Assembly (NCBI RefSeq): GCF_003605735.1
Contig: NZ_QXTJ01000023.1
Coordinates: 65,157-129,156, forward strand
Source of the DNA: Pseudomonas sp. LS-2
Lineage (GTDB): Bacteria; Pseudomonadota; Gammaproteobacteria; Pseudomonadales; Pseudomonadaceae
Length of the DNA: 64,000 bases
Reading direction: 5' to 3'
How positions within the stretch are numbered: position 1 is the stretch's first letter; each line of letters opens with the position of its first letter. Of this stretch, positions 48,739 through 56,809 are shown in pieces. A model generated the notes under the pieces. That model searched no databases. It was not told where the DNA came from and worked only from the letters and a program-made list of their open reading frames with translations. A program made the position numbers and the translations under genes.

Positions 48739-49362
48739 AGCTCCCGCCCCGGCCTGCTCAACGGCGGCAAAACCGGCGCCGCCCGTGCCGGTATCGAGGG
48801 CGCGATCATCTGGCCGGCAACCTTGCTGCGTGGCCGTCCGACGCGCCGCGCTGACCTCGTGCGCCAGCCCAGAACCCATCGACCGCAGACACTGTGGCTG
48901 GTGATCGTCGACGCCTCGGCATCGACCCGACGTTATCAGGCGTTGAGTCAGGCCAAGGGTTTTCTGGCGCAACTGTTCGACGACGCCTACCGTCAGCGCG
49001 CGCGATTGGCATTGCTCACCGCCAGTGGCGGCAGCGCGCGCTGGCAACATCAGGGATTGAAAGCGGGGAAGGCATTGCAGCCATGGCTGGATGCGCTGGG
49101 TGCCGGGGGTGGCACGCCGTTGGTCGACGCGCTCGATCAGGCGGGGCAGTGGCTGAGCAAACGGCGGCAGCGTTATCCGGCAGAAACCCAGCGGGTGCTG
49201 ATCCTGACGGACGGCCGTATCAAGCAGATACCTGCGCTCACTGTGTTCGATTGCCCGAGCCTGCTGATCGACATCGAACAAACGCCGATCAGGCTGGGGA
49301 GGGCGGTCGAAATAGCTCGCCAGTTGAATGCCGAGTATCGGCACATCGATGAATTGAACTAG
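48697..49362 (+). CDS. chlD: VWA-domain part of chelatase medium subunit ChlD, reached by -1 frameshift from 47693
   Basis: This frame encodes a von Willebrand A domain. The metal-ion-dependent adhesion site is intact: DASAS (DxSxS) in LWLVIVDASAS, Thr in GGGTPLVDALD and Asp in LTDGR. In-frame sequence upstream (ALGIRPRQQTGANAS, LLNGGKTGAARAG, IIWPATLLRGRP) is the normal ChlD linker and is open back to 48676. There it has no ATG or GTG and no ribosome-binding site, so it is most likely translated only after a -1 shift at 48691-48697. The shifted product joins 47693-48697 to this segment, giving 556 residues. If the shift did not occur, a TTG at 48823 is the only usable internal start and would remove the linker. 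Confidence 0.82.
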   Translation, partial: ALGIRPRQQTGANASSRPGLLNGGKTGAARAGIEGAIIWPATLLRGRPTRRADLVRQPRTHRPQTLWLVIVDASASTRRYQALSQAKGFLAQLFDDAYRQRARLALLTASGGSARWQHQGLKAGKALQPWLDALGAGGGTPLVDALDQAGQWLSKRRQRYPAETQRVLILTDGRIKQIPALTVFDCPSLLIDIEQTPIRLGRAVEIARQLNAEYRHIDELN

Positions 49363-49407
49363 CTGGCGCCTACGGTTGCGAAGCGGCGCCAGCCCCGGGC
49401 CGCTCGA

Positions 49408-49674
49408 TCAGGCCGGCATGGTCCAGGGTTCAAGGCGGTGGCCGTCACCGCTGATTTCCGCCCGGGCCTGTTCAAGGAAGTGCGCCAGTTGCTTCGGATC
49501 GGAGTAGGCGCTGCTTGGAATCTGTTTGCGACCAATACGGGTGCTGGTGCGATCGATAACAGTCAGGCTCAGTTCGCCGTTGCCATCTTGTGGCGACCAG
49601 GCGACGCACTGGAACGGTTCGAAGGCGTGACCGGCGATCAGCAAAGCATCGTTGAAGCGCAAAGGGGCGTTCAT
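49408..49674 (-). CDS. Conserved hypothetical protein, 88 residues
   Basis: A small soluble protein, MNAPLRFNDALLIAGHAFE... with CVAWSPQDGNGELSLTVIDRTSTR and a C-terminal helix (DPKQLAHFLEQARAEISGDG). It has no membrane segment or known motif that I recognise. Its 3' end is 45 nt from the end of chlD on the opposite strand. The codon pattern and start MNAP support a real gene. Function is unknown. Confidence 0.68.
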   Translation of the reverse strand: MNAPLRFNDALLIAGHAFEPFQCVAWSPQDGNGELSLTVIDRTSTRIGRKQIPSSAYSDPKQLAHFLEQARAEISGDGHRLEPWTMPA

Positions 49675-50064
49675 GGAAAGTCCTCAAGTGCCCGTATCAA
49701 TTCAATCACCGACGGCGGGCTTCCCGTGCGGCTGGATACTTGTACTGATGACCTGCGACCGGGGGTAAGTCACAAGGTATTTCGATTTTTTTCATTTTAT
49801 TTAACGTTGGCCCTGATTTTTTTTTCGGGCAGGCGAGTGGGGCGCTACCCGTTTTCAAGTGTTACATGGCTGAATCAGTGGCTTGATTACCTCTTTCATG
49901 CCTTTCTGGCAGCTCTAAGCACGTTTCGTTCTTAGCCTTATAGTTAAACGGTCCAAGCGCGTGTCAAAAAACTTGCTAATGTAGCTTTGCGGTCGCCAAG
50001 ACACTGTTTCTAAAACTTTTTTTCTCTGCAATGTTATTCGAACCTTGGCGCCAAGGAATTTCAT
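49675..50064. other. 390-bp intergenic region with T-rich stretches
   Basis: No gene is seen. The part from about 49780 to 50040 is markedly T-rich (TTTTTTTTT near 49815 and TTTTTTT near 50016). It probably holds the promoter of the regulator gene at 50065. Confidence 0.6.
50043..50056. promoter_or_regulatory. 14-bp palindrome CCTTGGCGCCAAGG over the ribosome-binding site
   Basis: A perfect palindrome whose right half contributes the AAGGAA ribosome-binding site of the regulator gene. It could be an autoregulatory operator or an RNA hairpin limiting ribosome access. Confidence 0.5.
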
Positions 50065-51384
50065 ATGCATGAGCTGGCATCAATCCGTCGCCTGTTAATT
50101 GTCGAACCCTGCGAAGAGTGCCTGCGTCTGATCCCCGGCTTACGCGTGGCGGGCTGGGAAGTGGACAGCTGCGCGCTCGAAACAGCGGCTTCCCGGCCCT
50201 GTGATGTAGGGCTGATCCGCCTGATGCCGCAGCATTTCGAACAACCCCAGGTCATCAAGGAACTGATCACCCGCAGCAATACCGAATGGATTGCCGTGCT
50301 GACTCCCGACGACCTGCGGCGTGAGATGATCGGCGACTTCGTCTGCGAATGGTTCTTCGACTTTCACACCCTGCCGTTCGATGTTGCCCGGGTTCAGGTG
50401 ACACTGGGCCGCGCCTACGGCATGGCGCGGCTGCGTGCCCAGGGCGCCAATTACGGCAACGGGCCGGAGCATGAAATGCTCGGCGAGAGTCGACCGATTC
50501 GCGAATTGCGACGTTTGCTCACCAAGCTGGCGCCCACCGAATCGCCGGTGTTGATCCGTGGCGAGACGGGTACCGGCAAAGAGCTGGTCGCGCGCACGCT
50601 GCACATGCAGTCCCAGCGGCGCAATCAGCCGTTCGTGTCGATCAATTGCAGTGCCATCCCCGAACAGGACTTGCAGATCGAGCTGTTCGGCCACGACGGC
50701 GACGGTTTCAACCGCAATCCGCAACGCAAGCCCGGGCGTATCGAGGCGGCGAATGGCGGCACGCTGTTTCTGGATGAAATTGGCGATTTGCCGCTGGATG
50801 TTCAGGCCAACGTGCTGCGCTTTCTGCAGGATCGGCATATCGAGATCGGCGGCGAGCGCGTTGCGGTGGACGTGAGGATTCTTGCGGCGACGCATGTGGA
50901 CCTTGAAGCGGCGATTCGCAAGAAGCGCTTTCGCGAAGACCTGTACTACCGGCTCAACGTGCTGCAAGTGGGGACCGCACCGCTGCGCGAGCGGCATGGG
51001 GATCTTGCTTTGCTCGCCAACCACTTCGCGCATTTCTACAGTCAGGAAACCGGGCGTCGTCCTCGCAACTTCAGCCAGGACGCACTGGTCGCCATGGGCA
51101 AACACGACTGGCCGGGCAACGTCCGCGAACTGGAAAACCGGGTGCGCCGTGGCCTGGTACTGGCCGAGGGGCGGCAGATCGAGGCCTTCGATCTGGGCTT
51201 GCTGGGTGAGGAGGAAATCAGTTCGAGCATGGGCACTCTGGATGAATACAAGTGCCGCGCCGAACGTCAGGCGCTGTGCGATGTGCTGACGCGTCACAGC
51301 GATAACCTCAGTGTCGCCGCCAAGGTGCTGGGGATTTCCCGGCCGACGTTTTACCGGTTACTGCACAAACATCAGATTCGTTAA
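50065..51384 (+). CDS. Enhancer-binding-protein-like transcriptional regulator (VpsR/NtrC type) without GAFTGA
   Basis: A 439-residue regulator. The N-terminal domain (about 1-125) resembles VpsR-like pseudo-receiver domains. The AAA+ core follows: Walker A GETGTGKE (166-173), Walker B GTLFLDEIGDLP (232-243), arginine finger region FREDLYYRLNVL and WPGNVRELENRV. The C-terminal Fis-type helix-turn-helix reads VAAKVLGISRPTFYRLLHKH. The sigma-54 contact loop is altered: after ELFGH it reads DGDGFNRNP where canonical activators have EKGAFTGA. It is therefore likely to act without sigma-54 (compare VpsR, which works with sigma-70 and c-di-GMP). Targets are unknown. Confidence 0.88.
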   Translation: MHELASIRRLLIVEPCEECLRLIPGLRVAGWEVDSCALETAASRPCDVGLIRLMPQHFEQPQVIKELITRSNTEWIAVLTPDDLRREMIGDFVCEWFFDFHTLPFDVARVQVTLGRAYGMARLRAQGANYGNGPEHEMLGESRPIRELRRLLTKLAPTESPVLIRGETGTGKELVARTLHMQSQRRNQPFVSINCSAIPEQDLQIELFGHDGDGFNRNPQRKPGRIEAANGGTLFLDEIGDLPLDVQANVLRFLQDRHIEIGGERVAVDVRILAATHVDLEAAIRKKRFREDLYYRLNVLQVGTAPLRERHGDLALLANHFAHFYSQETGRRPRNFSQDALVAMGKHDWPGNVRELENRVRRGLVLAEGRQIEAFDLGLLGEEEISSSMGTLDEYKCRAERQALCDVLTRHSDNLSVAAKVLGISRPTFYRLLHKHQIR

Positions 51385-51538
51385 AGATTAAATCTCGCTG
51401 TAGCAGCCAGATTCGTTGACGGATCGATGATGAATCTCGCTGTAACGGCCAGATTCCGTGAGGGGGCGAATGCTGAATTCGCTGTAGCAGCACGGCTTGC
51501 CGGCGGTGACGATTGCCCAGACGCCACCGCCAGCAGGG
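51385..51538. repeat. Short direct repeats followed by a REP half-element
   Basis: Two near-copies of AATCTCGCTGTAGCAGCCAG and AATCTCGCTGTAACGGCCAG occur at about 51391 and 51432, then GAATTCGCTGTAGCAGCACG leads into a degenerate REP (51482-51538, CTTGCCGGCGGTGAC and CACCGCCAGCAGG). Confidence 0.7.
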
Positions 51539-52060
51539 TTATTTCAACAACCGTTGCACCGCCTCGAACGCGCGCTCCCTGCGGTAGCTCCAATCGCCTT
51601 CGATCACTTCGTAACGCTGCCCATGCCCGTCGAGCCATTCCCGGCTGGCGTCGAAGAATGCCTGGCGTTCTTCGAGCAACGGCTGGCAGCGCTGGCCATC
51701 GCTGACCCATTCCACACCCTCGGGGGACAGCAGCAGGTGCAGGTCGTAATGCCGAGCGCTCAGTGCCTGTTCGAGCCAGGCCGGGCAATCACCGAACAGC
51801 ACCTGGCTCCAGAGGATATTGCTCAGCAGGTGGGTGTCCAGGATAAGCAACTGCGGGGCCCGCGCACGCGCTGCGTCCTCGCGGGCCAGTTGTCCCCGGG
51901 CGATGACAGGAATGTCGGCATAGCACGTGTCGCGCTGCTGCTGATCGATGAAATCGCGCACGTATTCACTCACCCATTCACCGCCGAACCGTCGCTGAAT
52001 GTGTTCGGCCAGCCAGCTTTTGCCACTGGACTCGGGACCTGCCAGGACCAGAACCTTCAT
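51539..52060 (-). CDS. NadR-type nicotinamide riboside kinase / AAA ATPase
   Basis: A 173-residue P-loop kinase. It has Walker A GPESSGKSWLAEHI at residues 8-21, a lid and substrate region EWVSEYVRDF, and LLILDTHLLSNILWSQVLFG. These features match the C-terminal ribosylnicotinamide kinase domain of NadR. It follows pnuC by 8 nt on the same strand, so the pair imports nicotinamide riboside and phosphorylates it to NMN for NAD synthesis. ATG 52060 (MKVLVLAGPESSG) is chosen over an earlier start inside pnuC; the GGTGA of the pnuC stop may serve as ribosome-binding site. Confidence 0.86.
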   Translation of the reverse strand: MKVLVLAGPESSGKSWLAEHIQRRFGGEWVSEYVRDFIDQQQRDTCYADIPVIARGQLAREDAARARAPQLLILDTHLLSNILWSQVLFGDCPAWLEQALSARHYDLHLLLSPEGVEWVSDGQRCQPLLEERQAFFDASREWLDGHGQRYEVIEGDWSYRRERAFEAVQRLLK

Positions 52061-52068
52061 GGGAGGGG

Positions 52069-52632
52069 TCACCGCGCCAGCGCAGGATCGGCACGCCAGT
52101 CGCGCCACCCCTGAACCGCGATCAGGGTGAAAAGCGCATACAGCGCGGCCGTCAGGTAGAGCGCCTTATACAGGAAGAGGCCGACGAAGATGACGTCCAG
52201 CACGATCCACAGCGGCCAGCACTGCACGCGTTTCTGCGCCATCCACACCTGTGCCACCAGGCTGAATCCTGTGAGAGCGGCATCCAGCCATGGCTGCGCG
52301 GCGTCGGTGAAGTGCGCCATCGCGGCGCCTAGCGCGAGGCTGACGAGCGCACCGATCGCCAGACTCAGGGTCAGAGCCCCGCCACCCAGGGCGGTCACGT
52401 TGCGACCCTGCGTGACTTCGCCGCGCCGTGTCCATTGCCACCAGCCATACAATTGCAACACGGCGTAGACAACCTGCAACAGCATGTCCGAGTACAGCTT
52501 CACGTCGAAGAAAATCCAGGTATAGAGCAACACCATCACCAGCCCGATCGGCCAGCACCAGGGGTTCTGTTTGACTGTCAGCCAGACGGCAATGACACCG
52601 AGTGCAGCGGCGAACAGTTCAAGCCCGGACAT
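52069..52632 (-). CDS. pnuC: Nicotinamide riboside transporter PnuC
   Basis: A 187-residue membrane protein with about seven hydrophobic segments. The WQW motif in LQLYGWWQWTRRG and the early KQNPWCWPIGLVMVLLYTWIF block are diagnostic for PnuC, a facilitator trapping its vitamin by phosphorylation. It pairs with the kinase gene directly downstream. No TPP or NAD riboswitch was recognised upstream. Confidence 0.93.
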   Translation of the reverse strand: MSGLELFAAALGVIAVWLTVKQNPWCWPIGLVMVLLYTWIFFDVKLYSDMLLQVVYAVLQLYGWWQWTRRGEVTQGRNVTALGGGALTLSLAIGALVSLALGAAMAHFTDAAQPWLDAALTGFSLVAQVWMAQKRVQCWPLWIVLDVIFVGLFLYKALYLTAALYALFTLIAVQGWRDWRADPALAR

Positions 52633-52924
52633 GAAGACTCCTGAAGGGGAAAGGCAGAAAAAGGGCTGCGATTGTAAGCCGTTTATGAACCATTGTGGCG
52701 AGTTGAATCAAAGGGATGTCGCTGTAAGCGCTCATAGGGAAAAACGTCATCGAACGGCCTGTAGCGTCAAGGGCTGCGCGCCAATATCCATGCTAGAGCG
52801 TTCGCCGTGAAGGTCTGATAGCATCGCGCCGCTTGCGTGCTTCAGCCCGCAGTCTTGACTGTTCATGCTGTTTTTACATCGAACCGTTTATCGTGCGCTG
52901 AACAGTGCTCGAAACATATCAAGA

Positions 52925-52945
52925 GAGCCTGCCAAGAGCAGGCTC
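52925..52945 (+). promoter_or_regulatory. Leader hairpin GAGCCTGC-CAAGA-GCAGGCTC before uppP
   Basis: A perfect 8-bp stem with 5-nt loop, ending 16 nt before the uppP start and just ahead of its GGGGG ribosome-binding site. There is no T-run, so it is more likely an mRNA-stability or translation element than a terminator. Confidence 0.5.
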
Positions 52946-52961
52946 CACTCCTGGGGGAATG

Positions 52962-53792
52962 ATGGATCTTTGGACCGCCGCACAGGCGCTGATTCTTGGG
53001 GTAGTTGAAGGGCTGACGGAGTTCTTGCCGATTTCCAGCACCGGTCACCAGATTGTCGTGGCCGATATCATCGGTTTCGGCGGCGAGCGGGCGATGGCAT
53101 TCAACATCATCATTCAGTTGGGGGCGATCCTGGCCGTGATGTGGGAGTTTCGTCACAAGATCTTCGATGTTGTCACCGGTCTTCCGACAAGGCCAGAGGC
53201 CCGCCGCTTCACCGCCAATCTGATCATCGGGGTTCTGCCCGCCGTCGTCCTGGGGGTGATGTTTTCCGACCTGATTCACCATTACCTGTTCAACCCGATC
53301 ACGGTGGCCGCCGCTCTGGTCATCGGTGGGGTCATCATGCTGTGGGCCGAGCGCCGCCAGCATGAGATCCACGCCGAGACCGTCGACGAGATGACCTGGG
53401 TCGACGCGCTCAAGGTCGGCTTTGCTCAGTGTCTGGCGATGATCCCAGGCACCTCGCGATCGGGCTCGACGATCATCGGAGGGTTGCTGTTCGGCCTGTC
53501 GCGCAAGACCGCTACCGAGTTCTCGTTCTTCCTGGCAATGCCGACCATGGTCGCGGCGTCGCTGTACTCGGGCTTCAAGTACCGCAATCTGTTCCAGCCT
53601 GATGATTTCGCGGTGTTCGCGGTCGGCTTCATCACCTCGTTCATCTTCGCGATGATCGCCGTTCGTGCGCTGCTCAAATTCATCGCGACCCACAGCTATG
53701 CGGTGTTCGCCTGGTACCGCATCGCGTTCGGACTGCTGATTCTCGCCACCTGGGTGTTCGGCTGGGTCGACTGGTCGACGGCCCAGGGCTGA
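52962..53792 (+). CDS. uppP: Undecaprenyl-diphosphatase UppP (BacA)
   Basis: A 276-residue inner-membrane phosphatase that recycles undecaprenyl pyrophosphate for peptidoglycan and O-antigen synthesis and confers bacitracin tolerance. Both inverted-repeat catalytic motifs are present: [15 protein letters not shown] near residue 17 and [16 protein letters not shown] near 165. About eight helices are visible. Adjacent ATGs at 52959 and 52962 are possible; [10 protein letters not shown] matches relatives. It is followed 4 nt later by the DUF1294 gene. Confidence 0.95.
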   Translation: MDLWTAAQALILGVVEGLTEFLPISSTGHQIVVADIIGFGGERAMAFNIIIQLGAILAVMWEFRHKIFDVVTGLPTRPEARRFTANLIIGVLPAVVLGVMFSDLIHHYLFNPITVAAALVIGGVIMLWAERRQHEIHAETVDEMTWVDALKVGFAQCLAMIPGTSRSGSTIIGGLLFGLSRKTATEFSFFLAMPTMVAASLYSGFKYRNLFQPDDFAVFAVGFITSFIFAMIAVRALLKFIATHSYAVFAWYRIAFGLLILATWVFGWVDWSTAQG

Positions 53793-53796
53793 GACG

Positions 53797-54231
53797 ATGG
53801 GTCAGCGTTCGCAAGCCAGAGTGGACAATCGCGCAGAGAAAACCGCTGTGCGATTTCTCGGATTCAAACTGTCGATGCTGCTGTTGCTTTGCGCCTTGCC
53901 GGTGTACGGCGTGGTTGCCATCGGCGTGCGCGGCGGTTCATGGCTTCCGGCAGCGTTCTATCTGCTGATGAGCCTGATCGCATTCGGGCTTTACGGACAC
54001 GACAAGAAACAGGCGCGCACCAACGGCCAGCGCACTCCCGAAAAACTCTTGCATGCCGCTGAGATGCTCGGCGGCTGGCCGGGCGCACTGGTGGCGCAGC
54101 AAGCCTTTCGGCACAAGACCCGCAAAGTTTCCTATCAGTTGCTGTTCTGGCTGATCGTGCTGCTGCACGAGCTGTTCTGGATCGACCGGCTGCTGCTGGG
54201 CGGAAACTTTCTGGCCCGCCATTTTTTCTGA
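53797..54231 (+). CDS. DUF1294 membrane protein
   Basis: A 144-residue protein with about four hydrophobic segments. The DUF1294 signature Y..DK..A......R.PE..LH......GG..GA..A....RHKT is visible as LYGHDKKQARTNGQRTPEKLLHAAEMLGGWPGALVAQQAFRHKT in sections. Function is unknown. It starts 4 nt after uppP and is probably co-transcribed with it. Confidence 0.88.
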   Translation: MGQRSQARVDNRAEKTAVRFLGFKLSMLLLLCALPVYGVVAIGVRGGSWLPAAFYLLMSLIAFGLYGHDKKQARTNGQRTPEKLLHAAEMLGGWPGALVAQQAFRHKTRKVSYQLLFWLIVLLHELFWIDRLLLGGNFLARHFF

Positions 54232-54252
54232 CGGCGTTCCGTGGCGTGCGCT

Positions 54253-54597
54253 TCAGAGTTTGAGCGCGACCTGGCGCTTTTTCGGAAGTTTGCTGACCAC
54301 CTGCTGATGGGAACGGGTCAGCAGGTCGCGCAGTTCCTCGTCACCCATGGCGAACGGGTAGGCGAGGGTGATCCAGTGCGCCCTCGCCAGATAAGGCGCG
54401 GGTCGAATGCCCGGACGGTCCACGTAGCCGAGAAACAGCTCGGGCCCGACCTTGAACGACAGGTCGTTGCCTGCCAGCCCCATCACCGCGAACATCTTGG
54501 TCTGGGCAATCGAAAACACGCGCACGCCGCCCCATTTGTAGTCTTCCCGCGCCCCCGGCAGCGCCAGGCAAAAGGCGGCAACGTCTTCGATATCCAT
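54253..54597 (-). CDS. MmcQ/YjbR family protein
   Basis: A 114-residue YjbR-like protein: an N-terminal LPGAREDYKWGGVRVFSI segment, the core FAVMGLAGNDLSFKV, and HWITLAYPF before the C-terminal helix. The fold resembles the DNA-binding half of CyaY-like proteins; the cellular role is not known. It is convergent with DUF1294, with 21 nt between them. Confidence 0.88.
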   Translation of the reverse strand: MDIEDVAAFCLALPGAREDYKWGGVRVFSIAQTKMFAVMGLAGNDLSFKVGPELFLGYVDRPGIRPAPYLARAHWITLAYPFAMGDEELRDLLTRSHQQVVSKLPKKRQVALKL

Positions 54598-54753
54598 AAG
54601 CGTCCTGTTGAAAAAGCGCGTTGGCTGGAGGGAAGTTTTAACAGAAACGGCAGGCCGGCGTTTGCCGACGGTGCCTGGCAGCGAAGCGCGCGAGTGCTCA
54701 TGGCGGCGTGCTGTACGCCGTTATTCCACCTGCGCTGCGCCGGTGAGTTTCAG

Positions 54754-55674
54754 CTAACCCAGTGATTTGGGGCCGCCCAACGAAGGCGCAGTAAACTCGG
54801 CGGCGACATGATCGATCCACGCGCGCACCGCCGGCAACGTGCCTCGCCGCTGGGTGTACGCGGCCTGAAGGTAGCCGCCGGGCATCGACCAGTCCGGCAG
54901 CACATGCACCAGGCTGCCATCGGCCAGAGCGTCGTGACAGTTCATCATCGGCAGCATGGTGATGCCCAGGCCGGCGAGGGCCGCGGCCTTGCGAATCGGA
55001 AAGTCGTCGATGGCAAGGCGCGGTTCGAGTACTACCTCGTGGCGCCGGCCGTCCTGGTGAACCAGCTGGTAATGCACCTTGCGGTCGGCTTCGATGGCAC
55101 CGAGCACCGGCAGAGTGCTCAGATCTTCCGGGCTACGAATGTCTTTGTCGGCAATCAGCGAGGGGGCCGCGACCAGTACGGCCTTGGCCGGTGCCAACTG
55201 GCGAACGATCAGGCTGGGGTCTTCATCGCCGATGTCGCGTACCCGCAGGGCCACATCGATACCTTCGTTGACCAGGTCCACCCGACGGTTCACCAATAAC
55301 AGCTCCAGTTGAACCTGCGGATAGCGTTCCAGAAAGTCCGAGACCACACCGCTGAGATTCCAGTGGGTCATGCCCACCGGGCAAGACACCCGCAGGCGAC
55401 CGCGAGGTGCGGACGACAGCGTGGCCACTGCTTCATCGGCCATCTGCGCTTCCAGCAGCATCGCCTGGCAGTGCTGAAGGTAGCGTTCGCCAACGGCGGT
55501 CAGTGCCAGCTTGCGCGTAGTGCGCTGCAAGAGGCTGGCGTTGAGTCGGGTTTCCAGCTCCGCAATGCGCCGGGACAAGCGCGACTTGGGAATGCCCAGC
55601 GCCCGGCCCGCAGCGGTGAAACCGCCGCACTCGACCACCTTGGCGAAATAGTAGAGATCATTGAGGTCCTGCAT
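54754..55674 (-). CDS. LysR family transcriptional regulator
   Basis: A 306-residue LysR protein. The N-terminal winged helix reads DLYYFAKVVECGGFTAAGRALGIPKSRLSRRIAELE, and the substrate-binding domain begins RGRLRVSCPVGMTH, typical of the subgroup regulating quinone reductases and azoreductases. It is divergent from azoR with a 125-bp shared control region and therefore likely controls it. Confidence 0.92.
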   Translation of the reverse strand: MQDLNDLYYFAKVVECGGFTAAGRALGIPKSRLSRRIAELETRLNASLLQRTTRKLALTAVGERYLQHCQAMLLEAQMADEAVATLSSAPRGRLRVSCPVGMTHWNLSGVVSDFLERYPQVQLELLLVNRRVDLVNEGIDVALRVRDIGDEDPSLIVRQLAPAKAVLVAAPSLIADKDIRSPEDLSTLPVLGAIEADRKVHYQLVHQDGRRHEVVLEPRLAIDDFPIRKAAALAGLGITMLPMMNCHDALADGSLVHVLPDWSMPGGYLQAAYTQRRGTLPAVRAWIDHVAAEFTAPSLGGPKSLG

Positions 55675-55799
55675 GGGTACTCGATTGTCCTGCTGGTGGG
55701 ACGAACTATCGCATTTTTGCCGACTAATCGGCTATTCGCTTACAGGGTAGGATTATTCCACTTGATCGCCAGCGGCGATTCTCACTTGGGAAGCACGTT
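55675..55799. promoter_or_regulatory. Divergent promoter region between LysR gene and azoR
   Basis: This 125-bp region should hold both promoters and the LysR operator. A pair GCCGACTAATCGGC (55719-55732) forms a 6-bp inverted repeat with a 2-nt spacer, a reasonable LysR-type site. Confidence 0.5.
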
Positions 55800-56405
55800 A
55801 TGAAACTCTTGCACATCGATTCCAGCATCCTCGGCGATCACTCCGCTTCGCGCCAACTGAGCCGTAAAGTGGTTGAATCCTTCACCGCCACTCAACCGGA
55901 CACGCAAGTGGTTTACCGCGACCTGGCCAACGACGCACTGAGTCACTTCTCCGGCGCTACCCTGGCGGCTGCCGGCACCCCGGCAGAAGGTCGCGACGCG
56001 GCGCAGAAACTGGAAGTGGAAACCAACGAAGCCACCCTTGAAGAATTCCTCTCGTCCGACGTCGTCGTCATCGGCGCGCCGATGTACAACTTCACCATTC
56101 CTAGCCAGCTGAAGGCCTGGATCGACCGCATCACCGTCGCCGGTCGCACGTTCCGCTACACCGAAACCGGTCCGGAAGGTCTGTGCAAGGGCAAGAAAGT
56201 GGTGATCGTCTCCACCGCTGGCGGCCTGCATCAGGGCCAGCCCACCAGCGTCGGTCACGAAGACCTGCTCAAGGTTCTGTTCGGTTTCATCGGCGTCACC
56301 GACCTGCAGTTCGTTTTCGCCCACGGCCTGGCCTACGGTGACGAGCCACGCGCCAACGCCCTGACCGCCGCTCAGAAACACATCGAACAAACCCTGTTTG
56401 TCTGA
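55800..56405 (+). CDS. azoR: FMN-dependent NADH azoreductase
   Basis: A 201-residue flavodoxin-like quinone/azo reductase. FMN-binding segments are [32 protein letters not shown] (with the AzoR-typical PMYNF) and [11 protein letters not shown]. It reduces quinones and azo dyes by two-electron steps using NADH. Length matches AzoR. It is controlled presumably by the divergent LysR protein and is followed by a terminator at 56474. Confidence 0.94.
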   Translation: MKLLHIDSSILGDHSASRQLSRKVVESFTATQPDTQVVYRDLANDALSHFSGATLAAAGTPAEGRDAAQKLEVETNEATLEEFLSSDVVVIGAPMYNFTIPSQLKAWIDRITVAGRTFRYTETGPEGLCKGKKVVIVSTAGGLHQGQPTSVGHEDLLKVLFGFIGVTDLQFVFAHGLAYGDEPRANALTAAQKHIEQTLFV

Positions 56406-56473
56406 CAACTGATCCGCGGCGCCGTCCAGCGGTGCTCCATGGTATCCGTCAATAGCGCTTACCCGCGCTACCG

Positions 56474-56525
56474 AAAGCCTCGTCATCCCTGGCCCTGAGC
56501 CAACGGGTGACGGGGCTTTCGTCGT
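56474..56525 (+). terminator. Rho-independent terminator after azoR
   Basis: Arms AAAGCCTCGTCA and TGACGGGGCTTT pair except for one G-T position, with a 22-nt loop and a weak T-rich tail. The T-tail is short, so efficiency is uncertain. Confidence 0.65.
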
Positions 56526-56809
56526 TTCAGGGATCCATTCAGCCGTGCGACAGCCTTTGCGATTTCTTTGCGAGTAACGTGCAGGCCACGGCAGTAAAAT
56601 GGCCCACATACCCGGCCGCACCCGTAGCTGACTCGGCCAGCGGAATTCACTTTTTCGAGTTTGGCCCGCCTTGTGCACTGCCGAACACAAACGTCTGTGA
56701 ATGTTATCGACGCGTGCCGGTCAGATAGCTACAGACACTGTTATATAGGGACCTCAGACGTCTGGCGTCTGAATCGTGGGCACGGATCGATAACGTGAGG
56801 GGCATTGCA
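56526..56809. other. Intergenic region before the alpha/beta hydrolase gene
   Basis: No gene is seen. A TTATATAGGGA stretch near 56740 could be a -10 element. The rest shows no clear signal. Confidence 0.4.

Noticed and set aside
48823..49362. VWA protein as an independent gene starting at TTG 48823
   Set aside because: That start would cut off the conserved linker, has no ribosome-binding site, and the frame is open upstream exactly to a frameshift signal.
52633..52900. A riboswitch upstream of pnuC
   Set aside because: Neither TPP (CTGAGA/ACCTGA) nor NAD-II or other known conserved blocks could be found on the minus strand.
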